64,000 nt of DNA from Rhodoferax sp. (GCA_019449595.1 JAGRPL010000004.1:930001-994000); one strand, 5' to 3'. Shown: positions 28,735 to 37,955, counted from the stretch's first letter. Made by a program: numbers and translations. The notes: generated by a model from the letters alone, not told the origin.

Positions 28735-29883
28735 CTAGAGCGCCTGCAGCCTTTCCAGCGCGGCCAGCAGGGTGGCATCCTGCTTGGCAAAGCAGAAGCG
28801 CACCACGCGCTGGTCAAAGCCGTTGCCATAAAACGCCGACAGTGGAATGGCGGCCACGCCCATCTCGGCAGTGAGCCACTGGCAGAAGTCGGCTTCACCC
28901 AGATCGCTCACCTGCGAGATGTCCACGCACTGAAAGTACGTGCCCTCACTGGGCAGCAGGCGCAGGCGGGTTTTGGCCAGCCCGGCGCGAAACAGGTCGC
29001 GTTTGCGTTGGTAGAAGGCGGGCAGGTCCCGGTACGGGGCAGGGTCGGCCATGTACGCCGCCAGGCCGTATTGCATGGGGGTGTTTACGGCAAACACCGT
29101 GAACTGGTGCACCTTGCGGAACTCGGCGGTGAGGGCCGCGGGCGCCGCCACATAGCCAACTTTCCAGCCAGTGACATGGTAGGTCTTGCCGAAGCTGGAG
29201 ATGATGAAGGCGCGCTCGGCCAGACCGGGGTAGCGGGCCGCGCTTTCGTGCGGGGCACCGTCGAACACCATGTGCTCGTACACCTCGTCGCTGATGAGCA
29301 GCACGTTGGTGGGCGCCAGAATCTCCTGCAGGCGCAGCATGTCCTGACGGCTCCACACCGTGGCGCTGGGGTTGTGCGGGGTGTTGATGATGATGGCGCG
29401 GGTTTTGGGTGTCAGCGCTGCGGCGATGGCGTCAAAGTCGGGCCGGAACGTCAGCGGGGTGAGCGCAACGCGCACCGCCGTGCCGCCGGCGAGCACGATG
29501 TTGGGCACGTAGCTGTCGTAGCAGGGCTCCAGCACGATCACTTCGTCGCCCGGGTGCACCACCGCCAGGATGGCGGTGAGAATGGCCTGCGTGGCGCCGG
29601 CTGTAATGGTAATTTCGTCTGCAGCACCGTATTTTCTTGTGTGGAGTGCTTCTATTTTTGTAGCAACGGCCTCGCGCAAGGGTGCAATGCCCGGCATGGG
29701 CGGGTACTGGTTGTGGCCTGCCTGCATGGCGTGCGTGACGTGGTCGACCAGGGCCGGGTCACAGGCAAAGTCGGGGAAGCCCTGGCCCAGGTTCACGGCC
29801 TTGTGCTGAACGGCCAGGGCGGACATCACGCTGAAGATGGTGGTGCCCACGGTGGGCAGGCGGGATTGGAGGGACGGGGTCAT
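28735..29883 (-). CDS. Class I PLP aminotransferase, methionine aminotransferase (YbdL)-like, 382 aa
   Basis: A fold-type I aminotransferase. NLGQGFPDF near residue 32, NTPHNPSATVW near 167 and the PLP-lysine motif SSFGKTYHVTGWKVGY (Lys ~232) match YbdL/kynurenine-aminotransferase-like enzymes that favour methionine. The gene lies 20 bases downstream of cysB, in keeping with a sulfur amino acid role. A copy of the ~57-bp repeat encodes part of a surface segment at residues ~74-92 (ATKIEALHTRKYGAA). Confidence 0.88.
   Translation of the reverse strand: MTPSLQSRLPTVGTTIFSVMSALAVQHKAVNLGQGFPDFACDPALVDHVTHAMQAGHNQYPPMPGIAPLREAVATKIEALHTRKYGAADEITITAGATQAILTAILAVVHPGDEVIVLEPCYDSYVPNIVLAGGTAVRVALTPLTFRPDFDAIAAALTPKTRAIIINTPHNPSATVWSRQDMLRLQEILAPTNVLLISDEVYEHMVFDGAPHESAARYPGLAERAFIISSFGKTYHVTGWKVGYVAAPAALTAEFRKVHQFTVFAVNTPMQYGLAAYMADPAPYRDLPAFYQRKRDLFRAGLAKTRLRLLPSEGTYFQCVDISQVSDLGEADFCQWLTAEMGVAAIPLSAFYGNGFDQRVVRFCFAKQDATLLAALERLQAL
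29609..29664 (-). repeat. Intragenic ~57-bp repeat, divergent copy in the aminotransferase gene
   Basis: On the minus strand it starts GCTACA, with GC at +16, CACA in place of CGCA at +24, ACGG at +35 and GCT at +40. It is the least conserved of the five copies but has the same spacing and reading phase. Confidence 0.55.
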
Positions 29884-29903
29884 GCTGCGCTGCGTTCAGG
29901 GTT

Positions 29904-30857
29904 TCAGAATTCGTAGTCTTCCACGTGGCCGTCCATGGCGCGGGCAATCAGCTTGCGGTCCAGGCGGTCGCTCAGCAGTTCGGCAAACGTATAGACAAAG
30001 TTGCGCAGATAGGCACTGCGCTTGAACGCCACGCGGGCCACGTTCTGCCCAAACAGGTGCCCCACCGGGCGTGCCACCAGGCCGCTTTTGCCGCCGTCTT
30101 CCATCACATCGCGCACGGCCATTTCAGCCGCAATGCCGACACCCAGGCCCAGCCGCACGTAGGTCTTGATCACGTCGGAGTCAATGGCTTCGAGCGCAAT
30201 GCGCGGCTCCAGCTTGCGGGTGGCAAAAGCCTGGTCGATCTTGGTGCGACCGGTGAAGGAAGGGTGGTAGGTGATGAGGGGCTCCAGCGCCACCTCTTCC
30301 AGGGTGATACGGTCCTTGCGGGCCAGCGGGTGGTCTACCGGCAGCACCAGCATGTGCTGCCACTCATAGCAGGGCAGGGTGACCAGTTCGGCGTAGTCTG
30401 CCAGTGACTCGGTTGCAATGCCGACTTCGGCTATTTCATCGATCAGCATGCGGGCCACCTGGTCGGGCGAGCCCTGGTGCAGGCTGATGTTGACCTTGGG
30501 GTAGGCGGCTCGCAACGCGGCCACTTTCTCGGGCAGCACATAACGGGCCTGGGTGTGGGTGGTGGCAATGGAGAGTGTGCCGCTGTCCTCGGCGCTGTAC
30601 TGTTCGCCGATGCGCTTGAGGTTGCCGACTTCGCGCAGGATGAGCTCGATGCTCTTGAGCACATGCTGGCCCGGTTCGGTGACGCGCTTGAGGCGCTTGC
30701 CGTGGCGGGCAAAAATTTCCACGCCCAACTCTTCCTCCAGTTCGATGATGGCCTTGGAAACCCCCGGCTGCGAGGTGTGCAGTGCCTTGGCGGCTTCGGT
30801 GAGGTTGAGGTTGCGCCGAACGGCTTCCTGAACAAAGCGAAACTGGTGCAGGTTCAT
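29904..30857 (-). CDS. cysB: LysR-type regulator CysB, 317 aa
   Basis: The transcriptional activator of sulfate assimilation, normally responding to N-acetylserine or O-acetylserine. The winged-helix DNA-binding domain is at the N-terminus (LTEAAKALHTSQPGVSKAI). The effector domain carries CysB-type segments (TTHTQARYVLPEKV, and HPSFTGRTKIDQAF with the ligand-binding Thr/Ser positions). The start is the ATG of MNLHQFRF; an in-frame TTG four codons upstream is unlikely. It follows cbiX by 49 bases and precedes an aminotransferase gene, and probably controls the operon at 4749-10859. Confidence 0.94.
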   Translation of the reverse strand: MNLHQFRFVQEAVRRNLNLTEAAKALHTSQPGVSKAIIELEEELGVEIFARHGKRLKRVTEPGQHVLKSIELILREVGNLKRIGEQYSAEDSGTLSIATTHTQARYVLPEKVAALRAAYPKVNISLHQGSPDQVARMLIDEIAEVGIATESLADYAELVTLPCYEWQHMLVLPVDHPLARKDRITLEEVALEPLITYHPSFTGRTKIDQAFATRKLEPRIALEAIDSDVIKTYVRLGLGVGIAAEMAVRDVMEDGGKSGLVARPVGHLFGQNVARVAFKRSAYLRNFVYTFAELLSDRLDRKLIARAMDGHVEDYEF

Positions 30858-30906
30858 ATCGAATTTCAACTAAAGGTGAAATTCATTATGCCGCAAACGC
30901 GTTGTT

Positions 30907-31290
30907 TCAGGGGCTGTCCAAAGCCATGTGGGCCAGCAACTGCACAAGGCGCGCATCCTCGCCGATGGCGGGCTGCAGGGTGAACTGCACCACGGGGTGT
31001 TGCTGCCGCAGTTGCGCGACCAGAACCGGCAAATCCTCGCGGGCGTGTTTTCCAACACCCAGGAACATGGGAACGATGGTGATGGACTGCACGCCGGCGT
31101 CCACCAGGGTAGCGACGGCAGCAGCGAGGTCGGGGGCGCTGAGCTCCAGGTAGGCGCAGACCACCGGTGTGTGTGTCGACAGGGTCGCGATGTGCGCGGC
31201 GACGGCTTCCATGGGTTTGTGCCACAAGGGGTCGCGGGAGCCGTGGGCAAACAGCACAATGCCCCGGCGCGGGGTGGGAGGGGTTGTCAT
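30907..31290 (-). CDS. cbiX: Sirohydrochlorin chelatase-type protein CbiX (short form), 127 aa
   Basis: A single-domain CbiX/SirB chelatase inserting a metal into sirohydrochlorin. The N-terminal VLFAHGSRDPLW carries the metal-binding His, and VPMFLGVGKHAREDLP provides the second His motif. At ~127 aa it is the short form that acts as a dimer. The ATG overlaps the lptG stop by four bases (ATGA). Next to cysB and with a siroheme enzyme (CysI) in the window, ferrochelation for siroheme is the likely job. Confidence 0.9.
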   Translation of the reverse strand: MTTPPTPRRGIVLFAHGSRDPLWHKPMEAVAAHIATLSTHTPVVCAYLELSAPDLAAAVATLVDAGVQSITIVPMFLGVGKHAREDLPVLVAQLRQQHPVVQFTLQPAIGEDARLVQLLAHMALDSP

Positions 31291-32393
31291 CGTCGTATCA
31301 CCAGCCACATGAATGCCGTCAGGGAGACGAAGGAATAAATCAGACCCGGCAGGGCGGCCGTCAACCAGGGTTGCCAGCCTTGCAAGGCGCCGAGATCGCC
31401 CAGCACGTTGTTGAGCAACACGAAGCTGATACCGGCCATGACGCCGCCAAACACGTAGGTGGTGATGCTGCCCGAGCGGAAATGCAGGTAGGCAAAGGGC
31501 AAGGCCAACACGACCATCACCAGACAACTCAGGGGATAGAACACCTTTTTCCAGAACTGGATTTCGTATTTCTGGGCCGACTGGTTGTTGGCGTTCAGGT
31601 GGCGGATGTACTGGAACAGGTCGATAGTGCCCATGCGTTCGGGCCGCAACACCGCTGCTGCCACCATCTCCGCGCTGATCTGGGTTGGCCAGCGGAACTG
31701 GTCGACGAAGGTGCGGTCCACCCGCGAGCCCTTGGCATCGCTGGTGGTGAACTCGGTGCGGTCCACTTTCTGCAGCAGCCAGTCGTCATGCTCACCGAAG
31801 CTGGCTTGCTGGCCCAGGGTCATGGAGATCAGATGGCCCTGGTTGTCGAATTCGAAAATGCGGACATCCCGCATGCTGGCGTCCGGGGCCAGTGCACCCA
31901 CGTTCACGGCGTAGCTGCCGTAGGCCTGCTTTTCCTTGAGCCAGGCGCCGGTTTTCCCAACGGTGATGCGCCCCTGGTAGCGCGATTTGAGGAGCTGGGC
32001 CGTTTTGTCCGCCAAAGGTGCAACGTAGTCGCCCACGGCGAAGGTGAAGAAAACGAAGCCCAGTCCCAGCACCAGCAGGGTGCGCAGTGCCCGCCAGGGG
32101 CCCAGGCCGCTGGTGCGCAGGATGGTGAATTCGGAGCTCTGGGCGAAGCGTGCCATCACGAAAATGGTGCCGATCAGCACCGTGATGGGCAGCAGCTCAT
32201 ACAGATGGCTGGGAGTCATCAGGGCCACATAGAGCAACGCCTGCACGGCGGTGTACCCGGTGGCGCTGTGGCGGCCCACGGCCTGCAGTTCTTCAACAAA
32301 ATCGAAGAAGTAGAAGAGCGTGGAGAACCCCAGGGTCACCAGCGCTACCGCCACGACCATTTCGCCATAGATCAGCCGACGGATGGTTTTCAT
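31287..32393 (-). CDS. lptG: LPS export permease LptG, 368 aa
   Basis: An inner-membrane component of the LptB2FGC machine that lifts lipopolysaccharide from the membrane. Three hydrophobic segments lie at each end, around a ~160-residue periplasmic beta-jellyroll domain. It is co-translated with lptF (ATGA overlap at 32390-32393), the normal order. The 3' overlap with cbiX couples cell envelope and siroheme genes only by position. Confidence 0.95.
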   Translation of the reverse strand: MKTIRRLIYGEMVVAVALVTLGFSTLFYFFDFVEELQAVGRHSATGYTAVQALLYVALMTPSHLYELLPITVLIGTIFVMARFAQSSEFTILRTSGLGPWRALRTLLVLGLGFVFFTFAVGDYVAPLADKTAQLLKSRYQGRITVGKTGAWLKEKQAYGSYAVNVGALAPDASMRDVRIFEFDNQGHLISMTLGQQASFGEHDDWLLQKVDRTEFTTSDAKGSRVDRTFVDQFRWPTQISAEMVAAAVLRPERMGTIDLFQYIRHLNANNQSAQKYEIQFWKKVFYPLSCLVMVVLALPFAYLHFRSGSITTYVFGGVMAGISFVLLNNVLGDLGALQGWQPWLTAALPGLIYSFVSLTAFMWLVIRR

Positions 32394-33505
32394 GGGGAGG
32401 TGGTCCGTGCCGGTGTGGCGGTGTCAGGTTTGCGGGGGGGGCGCACGATCCAGTTGTTGTGGCGCTTGGCCAGCCACAGCAGGCCCAGCATCAAGGCCCC
32501 GCCATGCACGGCCAACAGGTACACGGCAAAGTGCACCTGTCCGTTTTCAATCCAGCTCTTGCCCAGCACCAGCAGGTTGAAATACACCACAAACGCCATG
32601 AATGCGAAACCCATGTTGGCGCTGCGCCCGACGCGGGGGTTGGCGCCAGCTGCGGCCAGACCGATGACGATGAAATTGATGGCGGCCAGCGTCAGCCCGG
32701 CCCGCCAGGCAATTTCGGCCAGGTGGCGGGGTATGGGGGCCTTGATCAGGTCCAGCGTGGTCATGGAACTGGTGGGCACGTAGGTTCGGGTGGACTGGTC
32801 ATCTGCACCCACGCGCACGCCGTAGGAGTTGAAAACGCTGACGGTGAGGTCGGGTTTGCCAACCGTCTTTTCCAGCCGTTGGCCGTTTTCCAGCACCAGG
32901 AACTTGTCGGCCCCGATGACTTCCACCTTGCCGCTGCGGGCTGACGTCACGGTTTCCTTGCCCTGCTCGTTGGTTGCAATGAAGACGTTGCTGCCGGCCT
33001 GCTTGCCGCTGGCATCTTTCTCGACGAAGAAAACCCGGTCACCACTGGCCGACTCCTGGAACTGGCCCGGCTGGATGCGGGCGATGTCACTGCGTTTCTC
33101 GTAGCGATCGCGCATGTCCTCGATGCGCCCGAAAGCCCAGGGCAGAATGAAGAACGCCAAGGCCACGATGACCAGCAGAATCGGCCAGGAAAAGCGGAAC
33201 AGCGGCTTGATGAGGGATGCCAGGCCACGTCCGCTGCCAAACCAGATAACCATCTCGCTGTCCTTGAACATCCGTGTCAACACACTGACGACGGCAATGA
33301 ACAGGCTCAGGGACAAAATCGTGGGCATGTCCGAGAGTACCGTGTAGCCCATGATGAGCATGACGTCTGCCGGGTTGAAGGTGCCGCGTCCGGCCTCGCC
33401 CAGCGTACGGATCAGGGTCATTGTCATCACCACCGTCACCAGCACCACAAGGGTTGCGCCGAAACTGCGTGCGAGTTCTTTGCGGATGGAGGAATGGAAT
33501 AACAT
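32390..33505 (-). CDS. lptF: LPS export permease LptF, 371 aa
   Basis: The partner of LptG with the same architecture: N-terminal membrane segments (FGATLVVLVTVVMTMTLIRT, MPTILSLSLFIAVVSVLTRM), a periplasmic jellyroll (~130-265) and three C-terminal membrane segments. The start MLFHSSIRKELARSFG is typical. Only 23 bases separate it from the divergent pepA gene, so their promoters must overlap. This divergent pepA/lptFG layout is widespread in proteobacteria. Confidence 0.95.
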   Translation of the reverse strand: MLFHSSIRKELARSFGATLVVLVTVVMTMTLIRTLGEAGRGTFNPADVMLIMGYTVLSDMPTILSLSLFIAVVSVLTRMFKDSEMVIWFGSGRGLASLIKPLFRFSWPILLVIVALAFFILPWAFGRIEDMRDRYEKRSDIARIQPGQFQESASGDRVFFVEKDASGKQAGSNVFIATNEQGKETVTSARSGKVEVIGADKFLVLENGQRLEKTVGKPDLTVSVFNSYGVRVGADDQSTRTYVPTSSMTTLDLIKAPIPRHLAEIAWRAGLTLAAINFIVIGLAAAGANPRVGRSANMGFAFMAFVVYFNLLVLGKSWIENGQVHFAVYLLAVHGGALMLGLLWLAKRHNNWIVRPPRKPDTATPARTTSP

Positions 33506-33528
33506 GGCGAGGAAGGAAAACCCGAATT

Positions 33529-34974
33529 ATGAACTTTGAACTCAAACCCCTGGGGCTCGTTGGCGTTTCCAGCGAAAAGTGCGATGCCCTGATTGTGCTG
33601 GTTCCGCATACTTTCAAGGGTGCCAAGGACGATTTGTCGGTGCTGATCACGCAGGCCATCAAGTCGACCGATCTGGAGACCAAGCCCGGCAAGATGCTTG
33701 CGCTGTACCGGCCCATGCAGGCCAACGCCGCACGCGTGGTGCTGGCTGGCGTGGGGGACGGGTCTGCCCGCCAGGTGCGTACGGCACTCCTGGCCGCTGT
33801 GGCGTCGGTCAAGTCACCGGCGTTCAAGAAACTGCTGGTATGTTTTGCCGCGCCAGCCCGCGAGGAAGCCATCCGCGCCGCCGTGCTGGCGGTGGCCGAT
33901 GCCACCTATGCGTACACCCACACCAAGTCCAAGCCCGAAGCCCGCATCCTGCAGAAAGTCGTGCTGACGGCCACAAATGCCACGGAAGTCCAGGCGTCAT
34001 TTGATCGGGCCGTGGCTGTTGTGGCCGGGGTGGAACTGGCCAAGGAATGGGCCAACCGCCCAGCCAACCATGCCACCCCGGTGGCGTTGGCGCAGGCGGC
34101 GGAGAAGCTGGCACAACTTCCCAAGATCAGCTGCGAGGTGCTCGGCCCCAAGGAGGTTGCCAAACTGGGCATGGGGTCCTTCCTGGCAGTGGCGCAAGGC
34201 TCCGAGCAACCCCTGCGTTTCGTGGTGCTGCGCTACAGCGGCGCGGCCAAGTCCCAGGCGCCCACCGTGCTGGTGGGCAAGGGCATAACCTTCGATAGCG
34301 GAGGCATTTCCATCAAGCCGGCCGCGGAGATGGATGAGATGAAGTTCGACATGTCCGGTGCAGCCAGCGTGCTGGGTGTGTTTCGGTCGCTGTCGCTGCT
34401 CAAGCCCGCAATCAACGTAGTGGGACTGATCCCCGCCTGTGAAAACCTGCTTAGCGGCCGTGCGGTCAAGCCCGGCGATGTGGTGACCAGCATGAGCGGC
34501 CAGACCATTGAGATCCTCAACACCGATGCCGAAGGCCGGCTGGTGCTGTGCGACGCATTGACCTACGCGGAGCGTTTCAAACCCGCAGCGGTGATTGACA
34601 TTGCCACGCTGACCGGTGCGTGCATGGTGGCCCTGGGCGCGGTGCGCAGCGGCCTTTTTTCCACGCAAGAAGCACTGGGCAGCGCCCTGTTTGCCGCGGG
34701 CGAGGCCTCGCAGGATCTGTGCTGGCGGTTGCCTTTGGATGAAGACTACGCGGAGGGGCTCAAAAGCGGGTTTGCTGACGTGGCCAATGTGGCCGGACGG
34801 GCGGGGGGTGCCATTACCGCGGCCAAGTTCTTGCAGCGGTTTGCAGAGAAATTCCCCTGGGCCCATCTGGACATTGCAGGCACCGCCTGGAAAAGCGGGG
34901 CGGGCAAGGGTGCCACTGGCCGGCCAGTGGGGTTGCTGGTGGAATACCTGCTGGAACGGACCGGCACCCAGTGA
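33529..34974 (+). CDS. pepA: Leucyl aminopeptidase PepA, 481 aa
   Basis: A cytosolic M17 aminopeptidase with two metal ions, also a DNA-binding factor for Xer recombination in E. coli. The signature NTDAEGRL lies at residue ~331, and the metal/active-site segment VGKGITFDSGG near 245. The ATG follows GGAAGGA. It is divergent from lptF and overlaps holC by four bases (GTGA). Confidence 0.96.
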   Translation: MNFELKPLGLVGVSSEKCDALIVLVPHTFKGAKDDLSVLITQAIKSTDLETKPGKMLALYRPMQANAARVVLAGVGDGSARQVRTALLAAVASVKSPAFKKLLVCFAAPAREEAIRAAVLAVADATYAYTHTKSKPEARILQKVVLTATNATEVQASFDRAVAVVAGVELAKEWANRPANHATPVALAQAAEKLAQLPKISCEVLGPKEVAKLGMGSFLAVAQGSEQPLRFVVLRYSGAAKSQAPTVLVGKGITFDSGGISIKPAAEMDEMKFDMSGAASVLGVFRSLSLLKPAINVVGLIPACENLLSGRAVKPGDVVTSMSGQTIEILNTDAEGRLVLCDALTYAERFKPAAVIDIATLTGACMVALGAVRSGLFSTQEALGSALFAAGEASQDLCWRLPLDEDYAEGLKSGFADVANVAGRAGGAITAAKFLQRFAEKFPWAHLDIAGTAWKSGAGKGATGRPVGLLVEYLLERTGTQ

Positions 34975-35408
34975 CCGAGGTTGCTTTCCATTTTGGTGCG
35001 CCCGACCGGCTGGCGTACGTCTGCCGGCTGCTGCGCAAGGCGGTTGGCAGTGGGGCCCGGGTGGTGGTGCTGGCCGACACCGATATGGTGCAGCAGGTCG
35101 ATGCCGGTCTGTGGGCGCTGTCAGCGACCGACTTCGTGGCCCATTGCACCAGCGACGCCGAGCCTTCGGTGCAGGGACGTTCGCCCGTATTGCTGGTCAC
35201 CGATCTGGTGCAGGTGGTCGGCCCGCGGCAGGTGTTGCTCAACCTTGCAGAAGCCATCCCCGAAGGTTTTGACCAATTTGCGCGATTGATTGAAGTGGTC
35301 AGCCAGAACGGGGCAGACCGGGATCCGGCTCGCCGCCGCTGGAAACAATACACTGAGCGGGGCTATCCCATTACCCGCCACGATTTGGCCGTTAAAGGTG
35401 CCAATTGA
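34971..35408 (+). CDS. holC: DNA polymerase III chi subunit HolC, 145 aa
   Basis: The clamp-loader accessory that links the replisome to SSB. Family features are the N-terminal VAFHFGAPDRLAYVCRLL, a central LLVTDL strand, and the C-terminal RRRWKQYTERGYPITRHD. It starts with GTG in a GTGA overlap with pepA, the normal gene neighbour. A GTG start is supported by the family N-terminus beginning right there. Confidence 0.93.
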   Translation: MTEVAFHFGAPDRLAYVCRLLRKAVGSGARVVVLADTDMVQQVDAGLWALSATDFVAHCTSDAEPSVQGRSPVLLVTDLVQVVGPRQVLLNLAEAIPEGFDQFARLIEVVSQNGADRDPARRRWKQYTERGYPITRHDLAVKGAN

Positions 35409-35698
35409 TGCAGCCGCCCAAGACCTTTCCCCGTTTCTTCCCGACGCTGACGGAAGTCGTCCAGCCCGATGCGCCGCTCCCAGCGCCTGCACCGATGCCA
35501 GCGTTCGACCGCGAACGGCTGGTGGAGCAGGTGTTGCAGCGTATTGCGCCGATCGTCGAGGAGCGGTTGCACGAAGCGGTGCAGGCCATGCTGCAAGACC
35601 AGGTGGATTTGTTGGCACGCCGTTTGCATCAGGAAATTGAAAGTACCGTCCGTCAGGCTGTGATCCAGGCAACGGCAGAAAACCTGCCCAAAACCTGA
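35408..35698 (+). CDS. Hypothetical helical protein downstream of holC, 96 aa
   Basis: No family name recognised. The N-terminal ~35 residues are Pro/Ala-rich and probably unstructured; residues ~38-90 form an amphipathic helix region (ERLVEQVLQRIAPIVEERL and on). The start ATG shares its A with the last base of the holC stop (TGATG), so it is translationally coupled. No signal peptide. A partner role in replication is only suggested by position. Confidence 0.75.
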   Translation: MQPPKTFPRFFPTLTEVVQPDAPLPAPAPMPAFDRERLVEQVLQRIAPIVEERLHEAVQAMLQDQVDLLARRLHQEIESTVRQAVIQATAENLPKT

Positions 35699-35841
35699 GC
35701 CGCAGCGGTATGCCGGGCGCTGCTGGAAAAGCCCTTCTCGGTAACTTCCCTATGCCTGAATCAGGCAAATTGGGGTATTGTGCTGGTTGTGGAATTAATT
35801 AATTCACGCTGTTTATCTTTGTTTCTATTTTGGGAGTTTTT

Positions 35842-37038
35842 ATGCAATTCAAGGTGAAAAGTACTTTGACAGTACTGGCTGCAGCAACTTTGCTGGTGGC
35901 TTGCGGTAAAAAAGAAGAGGCAGCCGCGCCTGCAGCCCCTGCTGCTGCACCCGCTCCGGCCGCTGCCGCCGTGGTGAAAATTGGCCACGTGGGACCTACC
36001 AGTGGTGCGATCGCCCACCTGGGTAAAGACAATGAAAACGGCGCTCGCATGGCCATTGAAGAACTCAATGCCGCTGGTGTCGTGATTGACGGCAAGAAAG
36101 TCACGCTGGAATTGATGGCCGAAGACGATGCGGCAGATCCCAAGCAGGGCACGGCTGTTGCGCAGAAATTGGCAGACGCCAAAGTGGTGGGTGTTGTTGG
36201 TCACCTGAACTCGGGAACGACCATTCCTGCTTCCAAGATTTACAGCGACGCTGGCATCCCCCAGATTTCCCCCTCCGCTACCAACCCCAAGTACACCCGT
36301 CAGGGTTTCAAGACCACGTTCCGCGTGGTGGCTGATGACACCCAGTTGGGTGGCACGCTGGGCAAGTATGCCGTGGGCACGCTCAAGGGCAAGGCCATTG
36401 CCGTGATCGACGACCGTACCGCGTACGGCCAGGGCGTTGCTGAAGAGTTCGCCAAGGCAGTAGAAGGCGCGGGCGGCAAAGTGGTTGCCAAGGAGTTCAC
36501 GACCGACAAGGCAACCGACTTCAATTCCATCCTGACCACCATCAAGGGCAAGAAGCCTGACGTGGTGTTCTTCGGTGGCATGGACGCCGTTGCCGGCCCC
36601 ATGCTCAAGCAGATGAAGTCCCTGGGCATCAAGGCCAAGTTCATGGGCGGCGACGGTATCTGCACGACCGAACTGGTGAAGCTTGGTGGTGACGCCATTG
36701 CCGACGACCAGGTGTTCTGCGCCGAGGCCGGCGGTGTCGAGGGTGAAGCCAAGGCTGGCATGGACGAGTTCAAGGCCAAGTTCAAGTCCAAGTTCAATGC
36801 TGACGTCCAGGTGTACGCTCCCTATGTGTACGACTCCGTCAAGGTCATGGTCGCTGCAATGGTCAAGGCCGGTTCCTCGGACCCCGCAAAGTACCTGCCC
36901 GTGCTGGCCGCCACGACCGACTACAAGGGTGTGACCGGTCCCATTACGTTTGACGAAAAGGGCGACATCAAGAACGGCGCCTTGACGCTGAAGACCGTGC
37001 GCGGTGGTCAGCTGATTACGCTGGCCGTGATCCGCTGA
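35842..37038 (+). CDS. Branched-chain amino acid-type ABC substrate-binding lipoprotein, 398 aa
   Basis: A LivK/LivJ-type binding protein. The signal peptide ends in LLVACGKK, so the Cys near residue 20 is a lipobox cysteine, and an Ala/Pro-rich tether follows. The mature domain begins VVKIGHVGPTSG and contains ATNPKYTRQGFKTTFRV, a ligand-site segment of the family. The ATG has GGGAG six bases upstream. No transporter genes follow; a strong terminator does, so it is monocistronic. Codon use (AAG, GTC/GGC-rich) suggests high expression. Confidence 0.93.
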   Translation: MQFKVKSTLTVLAAATLLVACGKKEEAAAPAAPAAAPAPAAAAVVKIGHVGPTSGAIAHLGKDNENGARMAIEELNAAGVVIDGKKVTLELMAEDDAADPKQGTAVAQKLADAKVVGVVGHLNSGTTIPASKIYSDAGIPQISPSATNPKYTRQGFKTTFRVVADDTQLGGTLGKYAVGTLKGKAIAVIDDRTAYGQGVAEEFAKAVEGAGGKVVAKEFTTDKATDFNSILTTIKGKKPDVVFFGGMDAVAGPMLKQMKSLGIKAKFMGGDGICTTELVKLGGDAIADDQVFCAEAGGVEGEAKAGMDEFKAKFKSKFNADVQVYAPYVYDSVKVMVAAMVKAGSSDPAKYLPVLAATTDYKGVTGPITFDEKGDIKNGALTLKTVRGGQLITLAVIR

Positions 37039-37053
37039 TTCGGCTGACGCTGT

Positions 37054-37086
37054 AAAGGGGCACTTGCAAAGTGCCCCTTTTTTTTG
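37054..37086 (+). terminator. Strong Rho-independent terminator
   Basis: AAAGGGGCACTT at 37054-37065 pairs perfectly with AAGTGCCCCTTT at 37069-37080 across a 3-base loop, followed by six more T. It ends the binding-protein transcript before tRNA-Ser. Confidence 0.92.
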
Positions 37087-37144
37087 TCTTTGCGTGTGCG
37101 GCGATCCCAAAGTGGTCCAAAGACAGGTTAAAATAGCAGGCTCT

Positions 37145-37234
37145 GGAGCGGTGGATGAGCGGTTTAAGTCACACGCCTGGAAAGCGTGCGTGGGGTAAAA
37201 CCCACCGCGGGTTCGAATCCCGCCTGCTCCGCCA
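37145..37234 (+). tRNA. tRNA-Ser (anticodon GGA)
   Basis: A 90-base class II tRNA with acceptor GGAGCGG/CTGCTCC (one G-T pair), anticodon loop CTGGAAA giving GGA, a long variable arm (GTGGGGTAAAACCCAC), T-loop GGTTCGAATCC and encoded CCA. It marks the end of the core region; the DNA after it is accessory, so it is a probable attachment site, although I see no second copy of its 3' end in the window. Confidence 0.96.
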
Positions 37235-37248
37235 GTAAGTAAGCAAAG

Positions 37249-37270
37249 ACGGCCCTTCGGGGCCGTTTTT
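37249..37270 (+). terminator. Terminator after tRNA-Ser
   Basis: ACGGCCC and GGGCCGT (37249-37266) around a TTCG tetraloop form a 7-bp GC-rich stem, with a T run after it. Confidence 0.85.
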
Positions 37271-37625
37271 CATTTCTTTCTACCATCCTTTCTACCAACA
37301 TCGAGTGCGCTTAAATGGACGTAGTTGGATGCACCTTGTAGATTTTTTGAGTCATATATATTTTTCCTGACCCTCAGCAGGGAATAGCCCCAAACAGGCC
37401 TTGAGCCTGTCCATCTCTCCCATTCAGCCCTTCCGAGGTGCCTGAGACTCCCAGATCGCGTTCTGTAGATCTGATCTTCTCCATTCCCTCGCTGTAGTCA
37501 CCCCAGACCATCCAACACCCCGTTGGACGGTTCTGGGCTTTGTGCCGCACTTCTCCATGCCTGTCTCTTTTGGGATGGCAGGGAGAGGTGCGTCTGTCAT
37601 TTCTTCTCTACAGAAAGCATTCCCT
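37271..37625. other. Intergenic stretch at the core/accessory junction
   Basis: About 355 bases without a convincing gene. It includes a repeated TTTCTACCA motif just after the tRNA terminator (around 37277-37298), an AT-rich patch near 37345-37370 that may hold a promoter, and short hairpins. Nothing resembling an integrase gene remains here. Confidence 0.4.
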
Positions 37626-37955
37626 ATGAGCCTTCAATGTCCCAAATGCAATTCCACGCTAATCACTACCCGCGACATCGGCCGCAAGACCGGAGGTGCC
37701 ATCGGCACGGTCGCCGGTGGCGTTACCGGCTTGAGCGGTGTCCTGACCGGTGGACGCCTCGGTATGACCGTTGGCATCGTCGCTGGTCCTGCAGGTTCCG
37801 TCCTGGGCTGTCTGGCCGGTGCCCTGATCGGCGGCCTGGTCGGTGCCGCCACCGTCGGTGTCGCCGGCGCCAAGCTGGGTGAAGTGATTGACGCCCGTGT
37901 CCTGGACAACCACCAGTGCATGCAGTGCGAACACACCTTCAGTGTCCCGGAATAA
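37626..37955 (+). CDS. Zn-ribbon plus glycine-zipper membrane protein, 109 aa
   Basis: The N-terminus has CPKC (residues 5-8) and the C-terminus has CMQC (near 97-100), together able to form a zinc ribbon. Between them, residues ~25-85 are a Gly/Ala/Val-rich segment with GxxxG repeats (GGAIGTVAGGVTG, GCLAGALIGGLVG) that would insert in a membrane as a glycine zipper. The start is the ATG of MSLQCPKC. It is first of four plus-strand genes with phage/plasmid-type functions. Its function is not known to me. Confidence 0.8.
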   Translation: MSLQCPKCNSTLITTRDIGRKTGGAIGTVAGGVTGLSGVLTGGRLGMTVGIVAGPAGSVLGCLAGALIGGLVGAATVGVAGAKLGEVIDARVLDNHQCMQCEHTFSVPE

